A stretch of 64,000 nucleotides of DNA from Cytobacillus sp. NJ13 (GTDB lineage Bacteria; Bacillota; Bacilli; Bacillales; Cytobacillaceae). A program made the position numbers and the translations under genes. Positions 25,166 to 33,666 of the stretch are shown one piece after another. Where the stretch lies: assembly GCA_030348385.1 (NCBI GenBank), contig JAUCFP010000006.1, forward strand, positions 1,922,001-1,986,000, in the 5' to 3' direction. Every line of letters begins with the position of its first letter. Position 1 is the first letter of the stretch. Below the pieces are notes generated by a model. That model was not told the origin of the DNA. It was given only the letters and a program-made list of their open reading frames with translations, and did not search any database.

Positions 25166-25621
25166 ATGGGATCAATCTCCTTCTTATTAATGATTGTATT
25201 AAGATGTGCAAGGCGTTGCCTCACGAACTTAAAGACGGGAACTGGAATTTTTTCAGCAAAATCAGCAGCAGGATGAAACAGTAATAATGCCGGGATATTT
25301 CGTCCTATATGCTGTTTTATTTTTTCCAACGCCCTATTATTCATGTATATAGTTGTTCAAAAAAGCTGAGAAAAATTAGTAAAATTACTTCGTCTCGAAG
25401 CTTCTCTGCATTTTGAACACTTCCATAGAATCAGGAAATATTACCTGGCTGCAATTAAGTTATCGGACAACTTACATCTCAGACAAAAGAATAGCATTTC
25501 ACATTCATTTAGACAATGAAAAACCCTTAATTTTTCACGTTTGTTCACACTTTTTCGAGTAAAACGCTTTCATTTGCCAATGATTTCTACTTAATGTTTC
25601 AGATGCAATATTTCTTTTAAT
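25166..25621. other. Intergenic region upstream of ptsH
   Basis: 456 bp with no convincing gene. A 67-codon frame on the minus strand (to 25344) overlaps the ptsH start and lacks a ribosome site. A cre-like site lies at 25560-25573. The length leaves room for a promoter and long leader for ptsHI; no antiterminator target of the GlcT type was recognised. Confidence 0.5.
25560..25573 (-). promoter_or_regulatory. cre-like site upstream of ptsHI
   Basis: The minus strand reads TGAAAGCGTTTTAC, matching the CcpA consensus TGWAANCGNTNWCA at 12 of 14 positions (the last two differ). It is about 400 nt upstream of ptsH. A weak prediction. Confidence 0.35.
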
Positions 25622-25912
25622 TTATGGCTGTGGATGATACTTATCTTGTTTTCTAACCAGTTTTGAAGTTTCTTTGTATTGAAGTACATTATAGCTGATT
25701 CGCATTTTTGAAATGGTACCCTTTAGAGCTGTTTCATGATCGCCTTCCCGGTCCGTATACAATGTGGCAAGATCCGATACGGATCGTGAAAGCATTTCTA
25801 TGACATGTTTCAAGTCTTCATGATTATAAGAAGTGCTGTCTTCCATCAGATGCTCTAAAATATCTTGAGATAAACTTTTCACTCTTAATGCTTTTTCTGA
25901 TTCAACTTTCAT
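25622..25912 (-). CDS. Hypothetical helical protein (96 aa)
   Basis: Predicted all-helical, charged, soluble protein beginning MKVESEKALRVKSLSQDILE. No cysteine, no TM segment, no known motif. Ribosome site is modest (GGCGGGAT). It stands alone between ptsHI and a stretch of gene remnants. Confidence 0.6.
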   Translation of the reverse strand: MKVESEKALRVKSLSQDILEHLMEDSTSYNHEDLKHVIEMLSRSVSDLATLYTDREGDHETALKGTISKMRISYNVLQYKETSKLVRKQDKYHPQP

Positions 25913-26164
25913 TATTTTATCCCGCCTTTTTGATTGATTTTTCCATTATATGCGGGCCAGAAGAGTGAAATGCTGTGAGCTTAGCCAATTAAGCATTCTG
26001 GTTCTTTCCATCCTGATAAGATTGGGCATTCAGATTGAATATTCCATTTTCGCCCTCCTGTTAACTTCCATACTGCTCTCTAACCTATATAGATTGATCG
26101 GTGTAATTTTACTAAAAAATATTTATCTTTACAATTATCTGATAATTAAGCTCCCCAAAAAAGA

Positions 26165-26192
26165 AAAACGCATGGATAATAAATCCATACGC
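26165..26192 (-). terminator. Terminator behind the oxidase-like fragment
   Basis: GTATGGAT/ATCCATGC stem with a CGTTTTTCTTTTTT tail on the minus strand, 8 nt past the stop of the fragment. Confidence 0.75.
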
Positions 26193-26199
26193 TAATTGC

Positions 26200-26424
26200 C
26201 TAGCTATCAGCTTTTAAATTTTTCAGTATGTTCCATACGAAAATTAATATACCGGCAGCAGTTGCAGTAGCTCCAATAGCAGTACCTGGAAGAAAGGCAT
26301 TATACTCTGTTACCAGGACCAAAGACAGTGACAGCATCATGATTGGAAGCCCAATATTATGAAGCCAAAAATGCCACTTCCCTGCTAGAATCCCTCCCTC
26401 TAATTGTTCTAAAGCATTTAAAGA
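26200..26424 (-). pseudogene. Fragment resembling the C-terminal end of a heme-copper oxidase subunit I
   Basis: An open frame of 74 codons between stop codons has no ATG, GTG or TTG start with a ribosome site. It reads GKWHFWLHNIGLPIMMLSLS, then a second membrane helix (IGATATAAGILIFVWNILKN). The pattern of a Trp/His-rich helix start, then G-A-T-A-T-A-A-G and a hydrophobic helix, resembles the last helices of ba3/b(o/a)3-type terminal oxidases. The resemblance is by eye. Its terminator is intact. It could also be a small two-helix protein with a non-standard start. Confidence 0.4.
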
Positions 26425-26464
26425 CTACGAGGCTTTAGAACCATTTAGAACAAGGGGCTTGTTC
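26406..26464. repeat. Two adjacent hairpins between small genes
   Basis: GTTCTAAAGC/GCTTTAGAAC (10 bp, 16-nt loop) at 26406-26441 and GAACAAG-3nt-CTTGTTC at 26448-26464. No T run; purpose unknown. The first overlaps the start of the oxidase-like fragment. Confidence 0.5.
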
Positions 26465-26565
26465 CTGTTTCTAACTTATTTATCATTTTTTCACAGTAAA
26501 TTTACAAAGAATTCAATGCCACTTAACGAAGCTGTTTTACAATGTCTTTAAGACAGGAGGCGAGA

Positions 26566-26643
26566 ATGATGATTAACATCCTGCTATGCCTTATTTTCAT
26601 TGGTGCAGTTTTCGTGCTTAATATCGTATTGTTAAGAAAGTAG
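26566..26643 (+). CDS. Tiny membrane peptide (25 aa)
   Basis: Starts MMINILLCLIFIGAVFVLNI and ends in LRK: one complete membrane helix with a positive C-terminus. AGGAGGCGAGA ribosome site is excellent. Similar in form to the small accessory subunits of respiratory oxidases (for example CydS-like or ba3 subunit IIa-like peptides), but no homology can be claimed. Confidence 0.5.
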   Translation: MMINILLCLIFIGAVFVLNIVLLRK

Positions 26644-26650
26644 ACAGTTA

Positions 26651-27394
26651 TTATTGTTCATAAATCATTTTCCTTGTCATTCCTCCATCTACTGTTATAT
26701 TTTCTCCTGTAATAAAGTCATTTTCTGGATCGGCTAAAAATAGGCAAGTTCTTGCAATGTCGCCGGGTTTTCCAACTCTGTTGGCAAAATGCTGACTATG
26801 ATCAATCCCCCTGAGACTTTCATAATCTCCTGTTTCAATCCAGCCGGGACTTATGCAATTAACCCTGATCCCTTTTTCAGTAAGCGTGCTGGCCAAAGCA
26901 TGGGTGATTGCTATAATTCCGCCTTTTGAAGCCGAGTATGCCTCTGTATTGCTTTCAGACATTACTGCTCTCGTAGAAGATAGATTGATAATACAGGATC
27001 CTTGTTTCATCAATTTGGCAGCTTCCCTGCTGCACAGGAAGACACTTCGAAGGTTCGTATTGATCACTTCATCCCACAATTCCACAGTCAGTTCAAAAAG
27101 TGAATGAAACTTTGAGATCCCAGCGTTATTTATTAGAATATCAATTGCTCCAAATGATTCATAAGTTTTCATTATAAGTCCCTTGATTTCTTCTTCATTC
27201 TTAACATCCGCTCTTATGAACATGCTTGTCAGGCCTTTTTTGTCCAACCTTTCTTCTAACTTTTTTCCCCTCATTTCATCTATGTCGGCAATGATTACAT
27301 TGGACCCTTTCCCTGCGAACGTCTCGGCAATTCCCTTGCCAATTCCGCTGGCACCTCCTGTAACAACGACCGTTTTCCCTTTAAAATTGCTCAT
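26651..27394 (-). CDS. SDR-family oxidoreductase
   Basis: 247-residue classical short-chain dehydrogenase. Cofactor motif TGGASGIG at ~12-19, with acidic DID after strand 2 suggesting NAD(H) preference. NNAGIS at ~88, catalytic Ser in NLSSTRA and YSASK at ~150. C-terminal ISPGWIETG and ITVDGGM are typical. Substrate unknown; relatives are annotated glucose-1-dehydrogenase or 3-oxoacyl-ACP reductase. Monocistronic. Confidence 0.82.
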   Translation of the reverse strand: MSNFKGKTVVVTGGASGIGKGIAETFAGKGSNVIIADIDEMRGKKLEERLDKKGLTSMFIRADVKNEEEIKGLIMKTYESFGAIDILINNAGISKFHSLFELTVELWDEVINTNLRSVFLCSREAAKLMKQGSCIINLSSTRAVMSESNTEAYSASKGGIIAITHALASTLTEKGIRVNCISPGWIETGDYESLRGIDHSQHFANRVGKPGDIARTCLFLADPENDFITGENITVDGGMTRKMIYEQ

Positions 27395-27476
27395 ACTTGT
27401 ACAGTCCCTTCAAACTTGTAATATTGCTTTTGTGCCCAGAATGCTTAGCCTTCCATTCAATTTTTCATGAGGGCAT

Positions 27477-27515
27477 ATAGGAAAGACACCTGAGATTTTC
27501 AAGTGTCTTTCCTAT
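27477..27515 (-). terminator. Terminator after the 64-aa gene
   Basis: Long stem with arms ATAGGAAAGACAC and GTGTCTTTCCTAT. The minus-strand tail (GCCCTCATG) is not T-rich, so termination efficiency is uncertain. Confidence 0.5.
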
Positions 27516-27545
27516 GTGCTTTATCATTCAGCACCTTTTCCTTCC

Positions 27546-27740
27546 TTAACTTCGGGGTGAATCTAAATATCGATATATAACGTGTCCGCCTCTTTGGGCG
27601 ATTCCGCGGAAGTGCTTAAAATCCTCCCTTTTCACAATGACACTGCGAAAAGGAAGAAAGTCTTCTTTTGACACATGATACTCAGAAATGATTCCATTTT
27701 TTAATTGATCGAGCACTTCCTGAATTTGTTCATGATTCAT
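27546..27740 (-). CDS. Small conserved-looking protein (64 aa)
   Basis: Starts MNHEQIQEVLDQLKNGIISE (amphipathic helix) and then a short basic beta region (FRSVIVKREDFKHFRGIAQRG). AAAAGGAGTT ribosome site. No known domain. Lies alone between the SDR gene and ykvS. Confidence 0.65.
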   Translation of the reverse strand: MNHEQIQEVLDQLKNGIISEYHVSKEDFLPFRSVIVKREDFKHFRGIAQRGGHVIYRYLDSPRS

Positions 27741-28013
27741 TACTCAGAACTCCTTTTTACTCTATTCTTTCTTTATCATAAATAAAGTGATGTCAATTTT
27801 GAAGTATCTAATATTATATCTGCATATCAATCTTTTTTCTGAATATTAAATAATTTTAATGTACAAAAGTTATTTATCTGGTATAATATTACCAACTTAA
27901 TGCTGTAATAAATTACCTAAGCAGCAGTGAATTGCAAAATTCTTTACGCATTTCATAATATAGTGCAAACTGTTATTACCAGCGAAAGAAATGGACAAAA
28001 GGAGAGATGCTTT

Positions 28014-28202
28014 TTGAAGAAAGCAGAGGTTGGCAATATTATTGAGTTTCGTGACGGATTACAAGGAATTGTAGAAAAAGTAAATGAGAATTCTGTTATT
28101 GTAGATTTAACGTATATGGATAACTACCGTGATTTGGAATTAGATCAAAGGACAGTTGTCAATCATAAAAATTATAAGGTTGTAAGAGAATCAGCAGTAT
28201 AA
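28014..28202 (+). CDS. ykvS: YkvS family protein (DUF2187)
   Basis: 62 residues, TTG start (LKKAEVGNIIEF) after AAAGGAGAGATGC. The sequence KAEVGNIIEFRDGLQGIVEK and VVNHKNYKVV match the DUF2187/YkvS family, a small beta-barrel-like fold of unknown function. An in-frame extension upstream (from 27927) has no ribosome site. Confidence 0.85.
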   Translation: MKKAEVGNIIEFRDGLQGIVEKVNENSVIVDLTYMDNYRDLELDQRTVVNHKNYKVVRESAV

Positions 28203-28233
28203 AAGAAAAAATGAAAGCGTATTCCTTCGAGCC

Positions 28234-28265
28234 AAAAAAGCAGCTCTCTTGCTGCTTTTTTATTT
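28234..28265 (+). terminator. Terminator after ykvS
   Basis: AAAAAGCAGC/GCTGCTTTTTT stem with a 6-nt loop, 31 nt past the stop. Confidence 0.85.
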
Positions 28266-28402
28266 TTGCATGTTATCAGTTTCATTAGACATTTTGATGC
28301 TTTCTGCTCCACCGGCCTCTCCCCTTTTCAGTTTGCATTTTAAAATGGCGCACCCTTGGATTTCTGCACATTCGCGGCCCCCAGATTGGGGGCCATGATT
28401 TT
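28266..28402. repeat. Candidate interspersed repeat or structured RNA, open in several frames
   Basis: About 130 bp that is more GC-rich than its surroundings, ending in the hairpin GGCCCCC/GGGGGCC (28376-28394) followed by T residues on the plus strand. A plus frame gives 42 codons from MLSVSLDILM, and a minus frame gives a Cys-rich read ECAEIQGCAILKCKLKRGEA with no proper start. I read it as an intergenic repeat rather than a gene. Confidence 0.35.
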
Positions 28403-28513
28403 TTATTCTTTTTCCCCGGACAGTTCTTTTAATGATTTCACTTTACCATGAGGGTGCTGATCCTGCTTTCTTACCGTCCATGCACGCTCTTTTTCTCTTT
28501 TTGATTTTGTCAT
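28403..28513 (-). CDS. Small basic protein (36 aa)
   Basis: Starts MTKSKREKERAWTVRKQDQH and ends in SLKELSGEKE. GGGAGGTAAG ribosome site is clear. Highly charged, no hydrophobic segment. It looks like one of the small cytoplasmic proteins common in Bacillus (possibly DUF6254, from memory). Confidence 0.6.
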   Translation of the reverse strand: MTKSKREKERAWTVRKQDQHPHGKVKSLKELSGEKE

Positions 28514-28663
28514 TATACTTACCTCCCTTCTCATGGGCTTATGATTAGCATTTCTGCATTTTTTTATCTTATCGTTTCCAAAGAAATCTTTTCCTTACTT
28601 TTTAGGATTGTTTTTTGTTAAAATAGTGTTTGGTTATTTTTTTGCTTGAAAGGAGATTAAAAA

Positions 28664-29275
28664 TTGAAGAGTATTGCCGCAGATGTCCGCTTTATTGGCG
28701 GGATATTACTCGCTCATCTGCTAATGTATTTTACATTTCAGGATAAATCAATTTTTTGGTATATCTTTTCTGCCTCTTTACTGCTTCTAATCAGTTATTC
28801 CATCATAATGGAGGAAGTAGAAGACAAGGCTTCTTTTGGAACATTTATTACCTATGGAGTCCTTTCAGGTTTTTTATTGTATGGACTTTTTTGGGCTGGA
28901 TATAGTTTATTTGAAATACTCAATCTTCCGCTTGTTAATCAGGTTGAAAAACTATATGGCCGATTTTCACCTTCCCTTATCTGGCACTATATTGTGCTTA
29001 TTTTAATCATTGTTCCTGGAGAAGAAATCTTCTGGAGAGGGTTCGTTCAAAAGAGATTGATGAAACTTACGACTGTTAAGTTATCCATCATATTATCGTC
29101 TCTCCTCTATTCTTCTGTTCATTTTTATTCAGGATACTGGATGCTTGCCTTTGCAGCATTAATCGCAGGCCTCTTCTGGGGATGGCTATACGCATGGAAA
29201 AGAAGCATTCCGCTTGTAATCGTATCCCACCTGATTTTTGACTTATTGATGTTCGTCCTGCTCCCCTTTTATTAG
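28664..29275 (+). CDS. CPBP-family intramembrane metalloprotease
   Basis: 203 residues, about six TM segments. The CPBP (Abi) motifs are present: motif 1 PGEEIFWRGF (EExxxR, ~118-127), motif 2 SSVHFYSG (~147), and motif 3 SHLIFD (~190). Members process prenylated or membrane-bound peptides (Rce1-like) and some give bacteriocin immunity. TTG start with AAAGGAGATT. Single gene, followed by a terminator. Confidence 0.85.
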   Translation: MKSIAADVRFIGGILLAHLLMYFTFQDKSIFWYIFSASLLLLISYSIIMEEVEDKASFGTFITYGVLSGFLLYGLFWAGYSLFEILNLPLVNQVEKLYGRFSPSLIWHYIVLILIIVPGEEIFWRGFVQKRLMKLTTVKLSIILSSLLYSSVHFYSGYWMLAFAALIAGLFWGWLYAWKRSIPLVIVSHLIFDLLMFVLLPFY

Positions 29276-29303
29276 ATGGCCTCGTGCAGATTTCAATGAT
29301 GAT

Positions 29304-29334
29304 TAGACAATCCTTAAAGGATTGTCTATTTTTT
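29304..29334 (+). terminator. Terminator after the CPBP gene
   Basis: TAGACAATCCTT/AGGATTGTCTA stem with TTTTTT tail. Confidence 0.85.
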
Positions 29335-29474
29335 GTAGTCTTTGTTGAGTCTTGTCGATGTTTTACATAAATGGTAATGTACTAATTAATAGGAATTTAT
29401 ATGTAACTCTTTTATTCCATTTACGTCTAATTATGCAAAAGCGCTAGAAGTGACAACGGGAGGATGAAACAATA

Positions 29475-30158
29475 ATGAAAAATATGGCGAAATTCATCTT
29501 AATGCTGGGATTATTTGCTGCTATCCTGGCAGGCTGCGGCACGGCTCAGGATGATTCCGGCAATGGAGCAGAACCGGGGCAAAATGAAGAAGAAACATCT
29601 TCAGAAGGACAGGATGGACAGGAACAAACTGAAGAACAGGAATCAGAAGAAGAGGGCACTGTGGGAGAAGGAGACAGTGTTATCAGAATCCTGGAACAGA
29701 ATATGACTTATACGGTTAAAGGTGAAGAGAAGGAAGAGACTGCCTTCCTAAAACATAGTGATAATCAAAATTATTCTATTTACGTTCTGCCCGCCTATGA
29801 ACTATCGGCCGAGGAGCCTAATAAGGATGTCTTATACCTTTCAGAAAATGATCAGGTATTCATGCGTATTGAACTTCTTCCGAATGATGCAGATTGGAAC
29901 ATGCTCGAAGAAAACACAAAAGCACAATTAGGAGCTGTTAGCGAAAATGTGCAGACATCTGAAGCTCCTTCAGATGATTTTTACAAAGATGCAACTGTAA
30001 TGAAGGCTGAAGGAAACGGAGAGAAGGTTTCAGCCTATCTTGTGAAAAACGAAGATTTTTCACTGAAACTTACCCTATTTAATAAGGAAGAAGCTGACCA
30101 TGAAGATGCTTTCCTTCAGATGGCGAAAACCATTATGAAAGAGGAGCAGCAAAAATAA
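29475..30158 (+). CDS. Lipoprotein with acidic linker
   Basis: 227 residues. Lipobox LAGC at Cys21. Residues ~25-65 are an extended Glu/Gln/Gly/Ser-rich linker, followed by a globular domain (~70-227) of alternating strands and helices (ITYTVKG-like strand, YSIYVLPAYEL, FSLKLTLFNKEE). No recognised domain. GGGAGGATG upstream of the ATG. Probably a membrane-tethered envelope protein. Confidence 0.72.
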   Translation: MKNMAKFILMLGLFAAILAGCGTAQDDSGNGAEPGQNEEETSSEGQDGQEQTEEQESEEEGTVGEGDSVIRILEQNMTYTVKGEEKEETAFLKHSDNQNYSIYVLPAYELSAEEPNKDVLYLSENDQVFMRIELLPNDADWNMLEENTKAQLGAVSENVQTSEAPSDDFYKDATVMKAEGNGEKVSAYLVKNEDFSLKLTLFNKEEADHEDAFLQMAKTIMKEEQQK

Positions 30159-30168
30159 TGAAATGAAT

Positions 30169-30197
30169 AAGAGATCCGTGTAAAACGGATCTCTTTT
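30169..30197. terminator. Terminator between lipoprotein gene and ykvI
   Basis: GAGATCCGT/ACGGATCTC stem (9 bp, 5-nt loop) with TTTT on the plus side; the genes converge here. Confidence 0.75.
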
Positions 30198-30209
30198 AAT
30201 TAGCTTTTA

Positions 30210-31268
30210 TCACGCTTTCTTGCCTTTACTTCCATCATCGAATGGCTTCATCCACAGAAGAATAATAAATGTCAAACTTACATATCCGAAAACCGGATAT
30301 AAATAGGAAAGCAATGTTCCATAATTGATCAAACTGATAAAGTAACATACTACAAAGATAAACCCCACAATAATAATACTCGGCACGGAAACATATTTTT
30401 TTACCTGTCTCTCGATCCCAAACACATTCCCAATAACAGAAGTGAAAATTTCACCATAGATGACAAAAACAAATATCCAATAGAAAGATGATGCCAACGT
30501 CTTAACAATTGCAGCCATTGGGATATCATAAGCCTCCAGATTTGGGAGCATCATCAGTGTCAAATGGCTGGAAAGCAGGATGAGGGTCAATGCGCCACCT
30601 CCAAGGTATCCACCCCACTTTATTGTCCGATCATCATTTATTTCTGAAGCCACAGGCACTAATACTGCTTGTGCCAATGTCAAATTCAGAGCCGTATAAG
30701 AGAACGGAGCCACAACCGCTTTCCATCCATCTTCAGCATAAGGGATAAATAGGACCTGTTCTGCAAAATCAGGAAGCTTCATGCTTATGAACAATAAAAT
30801 AAAGCTAAATGCAATCATCATCGGAACAACAAACGTATTCACAGCGAATAATCCGCGAATGCCCACTATCATTGTAATAATCGTTAACCCTATCGTTAAG
30901 AGCAATCCTGCAGTCTTGCTGATGCCGATCTGTTCTTCAAACACTGCTCCTGCTCCTGACAGCATGACGGCGCAAACGCCCAGCAGCATAAACAGCATCA
31001 ATATATTAATGGCAGAACCAAAAAATCTTCCAAATAAATATTCATTTAATTCCTGATAAGATGCAGCCTTTATTCGTGCAGAGATTCTCATTAATTTGGA
31101 GCCGAGAAAAATAAAGATATAGCCGCTCATTAAAATCCCAATTAAACCGATAAAACCAAATCGGGAAAAAAACTCCACAATCTCCCTGCCAGTGGCAAAG
31201 CCCGCTCCCACCACGGTTCCCACATAAACGGCAGCGATCTGGAAAGCTGCCCCCCAATTCGTCTTCAC
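30210..31268 (-). CDS. ykvI: YkvI-family membrane transporter
   Basis: 352 residues, about ten TM segments, APC-like fold. The start AAVYVGTVVGAGFATGREIVEFF carries the unwound-helix GxGxGxxTG-like motif of amino-acid/cation symporters. Position next to clpE is as in B. subtilis (clpE-ykvI). Substrate unknown. GTG start with GGAGGAGATT. Divergent from clpE. Confidence 0.85.
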   Translation of the reverse strand: MKTNWGAAFQIAAVYVGTVVGAGFATGREIVEFFSRFGFIGLIGILMSGYIFIFLGSKLMRISARIKAASYQELNEYLFGRFFGSAINILMLFMLLGVCAVMLSGAGAVFEEQIGISKTAGLLLTIGLTIITMIVGIRGLFAVNTFVVPMMIAFSFILLFISMKLPDFAEQVLFIPYAEDGWKAVVAPFSYTALNLTLAQAVLVPVASEINDDRTIKWGGYLGGGALTLILLSSHLTLMMLPNLEAYDIPMAAIVKTLASSFYWIFVFVIYGEIFTSVIGNVFGIERQVKKYVSVPSIIIVGFIFVVCYFISLINYGTLLSYLYPVFGYVSLTFIILLWMKPFDDGSKGKKA

Positions 31269-31377
31269 TTAATCTCCTCCTTCCTTTCAAATATATGTAG
31301 GCTAGTACAAACAAAGACGAGCTTTTTTGCAATAAGGCTAAACTTCAGTTTTGGGTAAAAATACCAAAACAAATTAC

Positions 31378-31406
31378 TTGAAAGTCAAAGAAGGTCAAAT
31401 TATAAT
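31378..31406 (+). promoter_or_regulatory. SigA promoter of clpE
   Basis: -35 TTGAAA (31378-31383) and -10 TATAAT (31401-31406) with a 17-nt spacer. Both CtsR boxes overlap or flank it. Confidence 0.8.
31383..31399 (+). promoter_or_regulatory. CtsR box 1 (clpE)
   Basis: AGTCAAA-GAA-GGTCAAA: two direct heptads with a 3-nt spacer, exactly the CtsR operator form. It fills the spacer between -35 and -10. Confidence 0.88.
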
Positions 31407-31416
31407 GCGGATATAA

Positions 31417-31433
31417 GGTCAAATATAGTCAAA
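31417..31433 (+). promoter_or_regulatory. CtsR box 2 (clpE)
   Basis: GGTCAAA-TAT-AGTCAAA just after the expected start of transcription. A second full-match operator. Confidence 0.88.
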
Positions 31434-31465
31434 GTCAGACCGTACTTTTAATGGAGGTATGCAAA

Positions 31466-33616
31466 ATGCTTTGTCAAAAATGTCAAACAAAACAAGCAAA
31501 TGTACAAATAAGACTGAAATTGAACGGAAATGAACGAAATCTAAACCTTTGCCATAGCTGTTATCAAACTGAAAAGCAACATAGCCTTCCTTCCTTTGGG
31601 CCTGCTTTGAATGGTTTTTCAGGTTTTGGCCAAATGCCTTTAGAGGATTTCTTCAAGAAGCTGGCTGCCTCTCAAGGAAATGAAAACTATGGTCTAAAAG
31701 AAGGGCCTGCACACAATCATGGCAATGGCGGATTTATCGATCAATTCGGACGAAATCTTACACAGCTTGCCAAAGCCGGTTTAATTGACCCAGTCATCGG
31801 ACGGGATGAAGAAATAAATCGTGTGATTGAAATATTAAATAGAAGAAGCAAAAATAATCCGGTCTTAATCGGTGAACCAGGAGTAGGTAAAACAGCTATT
31901 GCCGAAGGACTAGCCATTAAAATTGCCGAGGGAAATGCACCAAAGAAACTTCAAAATAAAGAAGTCTATTTGCTGGATGTGGCATCCCTGGTTGCAAACA
32001 CAGGCATCCGCGGCCAATTCGAAGAACGCATGAAGCAGCTGATCTCGGAGCTTCAGACACGAAAGAATATTATTCTCTTTATAGATGAAATTCATTTGCT
32101 TGTTGGAGCAGGCTCAGCCGAAGGATCAATGGATGCAGGCAATATTCTAAAGCCCGCCCTCGCACGGGGAGAGCTTCAAGTGGTCGGAGCCACCACATTG
32201 AAAGAATACCGCCAAATTGAAAAAGATCCTGCATTGGAACGCAGATTCCAGCCTGTTCAAATTGAAGAGCCTGCTGCAAATGAGGCAATTGAAATCTTGA
32301 TGGGACTGAAACAAAAATACGAAGATTACCATGATGTTTCTTTTACTGAAGATGCCATTAAAGCATGTGTGCAGCTGTCAAGCCGCTATATTCAAGACCG
32401 GTTCCTGCCTGACAAAGCCATTGATTTAATGGATGAAGCAGGTTCTAAAATGAATCTTCAATCAGGATATACCCCAGCAGAAGATATTGAAAAACAGCTG
32501 AAAGTAATCAGCAGGCAAAAAGAACTTGTTTTAAAAGAAGAAAAATATGAAGAGGCTGCAAGACTCCGTGAAGAGGAACTAAAGCTCCAGCACGCACTAA
32601 ACGGGGACAACAAGACTGAACGGCCAGTAATTGAAGTTAGCCATATTCAGGAGATTATCGAAAAGAAAACTGGGATTCCAGTCGGCAAATTAGCAGAAGA
32701 TGAACAGGAAAAAATGCAGAACCTTGAGGAAAGTCTTGCAGAAAAAGTAATTGGACAGGCGGAAGCCGTGCGGAAAGTTGCAAAGGCAATTCGCCGAAGC
32801 CGTGCAGGGCTTAAATCAAAGGACCGCCCAATTGGATCTTTTCTATTTGTCGGGCCAACAGGCGTCGGCAAGACTGAGCTGACCAAAACACTTGCCCAAG
32901 AGCTATTCGGCTCAAAAGACAGCATGATCAGGCTTGATATGAGTGAATATATGGAAAAACACAGCGTTTCAAAAATTATCGGTTCCCCTCCAGGTTATGT
33001 GGGTCATGAAGAAGCCGGACAGCTTACTGAGAAGGTACGCAGAAACCCATACAGCATCATTCTGCTTGATGAGATAGAAAAAGCACATCCAGATGTACAG
33101 CACATGTTCCTTCAAATACTGGAAGATGGACGCCTGACAGATAGCCAGGGCCGCACTGTCAGCTTTAAAGATACAGTCATTATCATGACAAGCAATGCAG
33201 GAGCTGGGCAAAAGGAAATCCATGTTGGTTTTGGCGCAGCTGACGCCATCATGGAGTCAAACATTCTTGAATCGCTCGGCAGCTTCTTTAAGCCGGAATT
33301 CCTGAACCGCTTTGATAGCATTATTGAATTTAAAGCTTTGGAAAAAGAACATTTATTGAAAATTGTCGGCTTAATGCTCAATGAGCTTCAGGAAACATTA
33401 AATGAACAGGATATTGAATTGACTGTTACCCAGGAAGCCAAGGAGAAATTAGCAGCAGATGGATATCATCCAGTTTTTGGCGCACGGCCATTAAGAAGGA
33501 TCATCCAGGATGAACTTGAAGACAAGATTGCTGATTTCATCATTGATCATGGCGGAAACAGCCATTTGCTGGCCGATCTCAAAGACGAAGCAATTGTCAT
33601 TAAACCCACCCTCTAA
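31466..33616 (+). CDS. clpE: ATP-dependent Clp protease ATP-binding subunit ClpE
   Basis: AAA+ unfoldase that works with ClpP on damaged proteins and promotes turnover of CtsR after heat stress. 716 residues. It has the ClpE-specific N-terminal zinc finger C3-x2-C6...C29-x2-C32. AAA domain 1 has Walker A GEPGVGKT and Walker B ILFIDEIH; a short middle region with [15 protein letters not shown] and a UVR-like pattern follows; AAA domain 2 has GPTGVGKT and [14 protein letters not shown]. The C-terminal ClpB-D2-small domain ends near [18 protein letters not shown] at MLCQKC is fixed by GGAGGT; control by CtsR is clear from two operators. Confidence 0.96.
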   Translation: MLCQKCQTKQANVQIRLKLNGNERNLNLCHSCYQTEKQHSLPSFGPALNGFSGFGQMPLEDFFKKLAASQGNENYGLKEGPAHNHGNGGFIDQFGRNLTQLAKAGLIDPVIGRDEEINRVIEILNRRSKNNPVLIGEPGVGKTAIAEGLAIKIAEGNAPKKLQNKEVYLLDVASLVANTGIRGQFEERMKQLISELQTRKNIILFIDEIHLLVGAGSAEGSMDAGNILKPALARGELQVVGATTLKEYRQIEKDPALERRFQPVQIEEPAANEAIEILMGLKQKYEDYHDVSFTEDAIKACVQLSSRYIQDRFLPDKAIDLMDEAGSKMNLQSGYTPAEDIEKQLKVISRQKELVLKEEKYEEAARLREEELKLQHALNGDNKTERPVIEVSHIQEIIEKKTGIPVGKLAEDEQEKMQNLEESLAEKVIGQAEAVRKVAKAIRRSRAGLKSKDRPIGSFLFVGPTGVGKTELTKTLAQELFGSKDSMIRLDMSEYMEKHSVSKIIGSPPGYVGHEEAGQLTEKVRRNPYSIILLDEIEKAHPDVQHMFLQILEDGRLTDSQGRTVSFKDTVIIMTSNAGAGQKEIHVGFGAADAIMESNILESLGSFFKPEFLNRFDSIIEFKALEKEHLLKIVGLMLNELQETLNEQDIELTVTQEAKEKLAADGYHPVFGARPLRRIIQDELEDKIADFIIDHGGNSHLLADLKDEAIVIKPTL

Positions 33617-33627
33617 AAAGAACGAAG

Positions 33628-33662
33628 AGAGCCGGAATTAAGAACTTCCGGCTCTTTTTTAT
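33628..33662. terminator. Terminator between clpE and the M3 peptidase
   Basis: GAGCCGGAA/TTCCGGCTC stem followed by TTTTTT on the plus strand. Confidence 0.85.
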
Positions 33663-33666
33663 TTTT

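Noticed and set aside
25141..25344. 67-codon minus-strand frame upstream of ptsH
   Set aside because: Covers the ptsH ribosome site and start, and has no site of its own.
25950..26195. 81-codon hydrophobic plus-strand frame
   Set aside because: No ribosome site, and its end covers the terminator of the opposite-strand fragment; reads as AT-rich noise.
29425..29445. cre-like AAAGCGCT before the acidic-linker lipoprotein
   Set aside because: Only the core matches; both outer ends differ.
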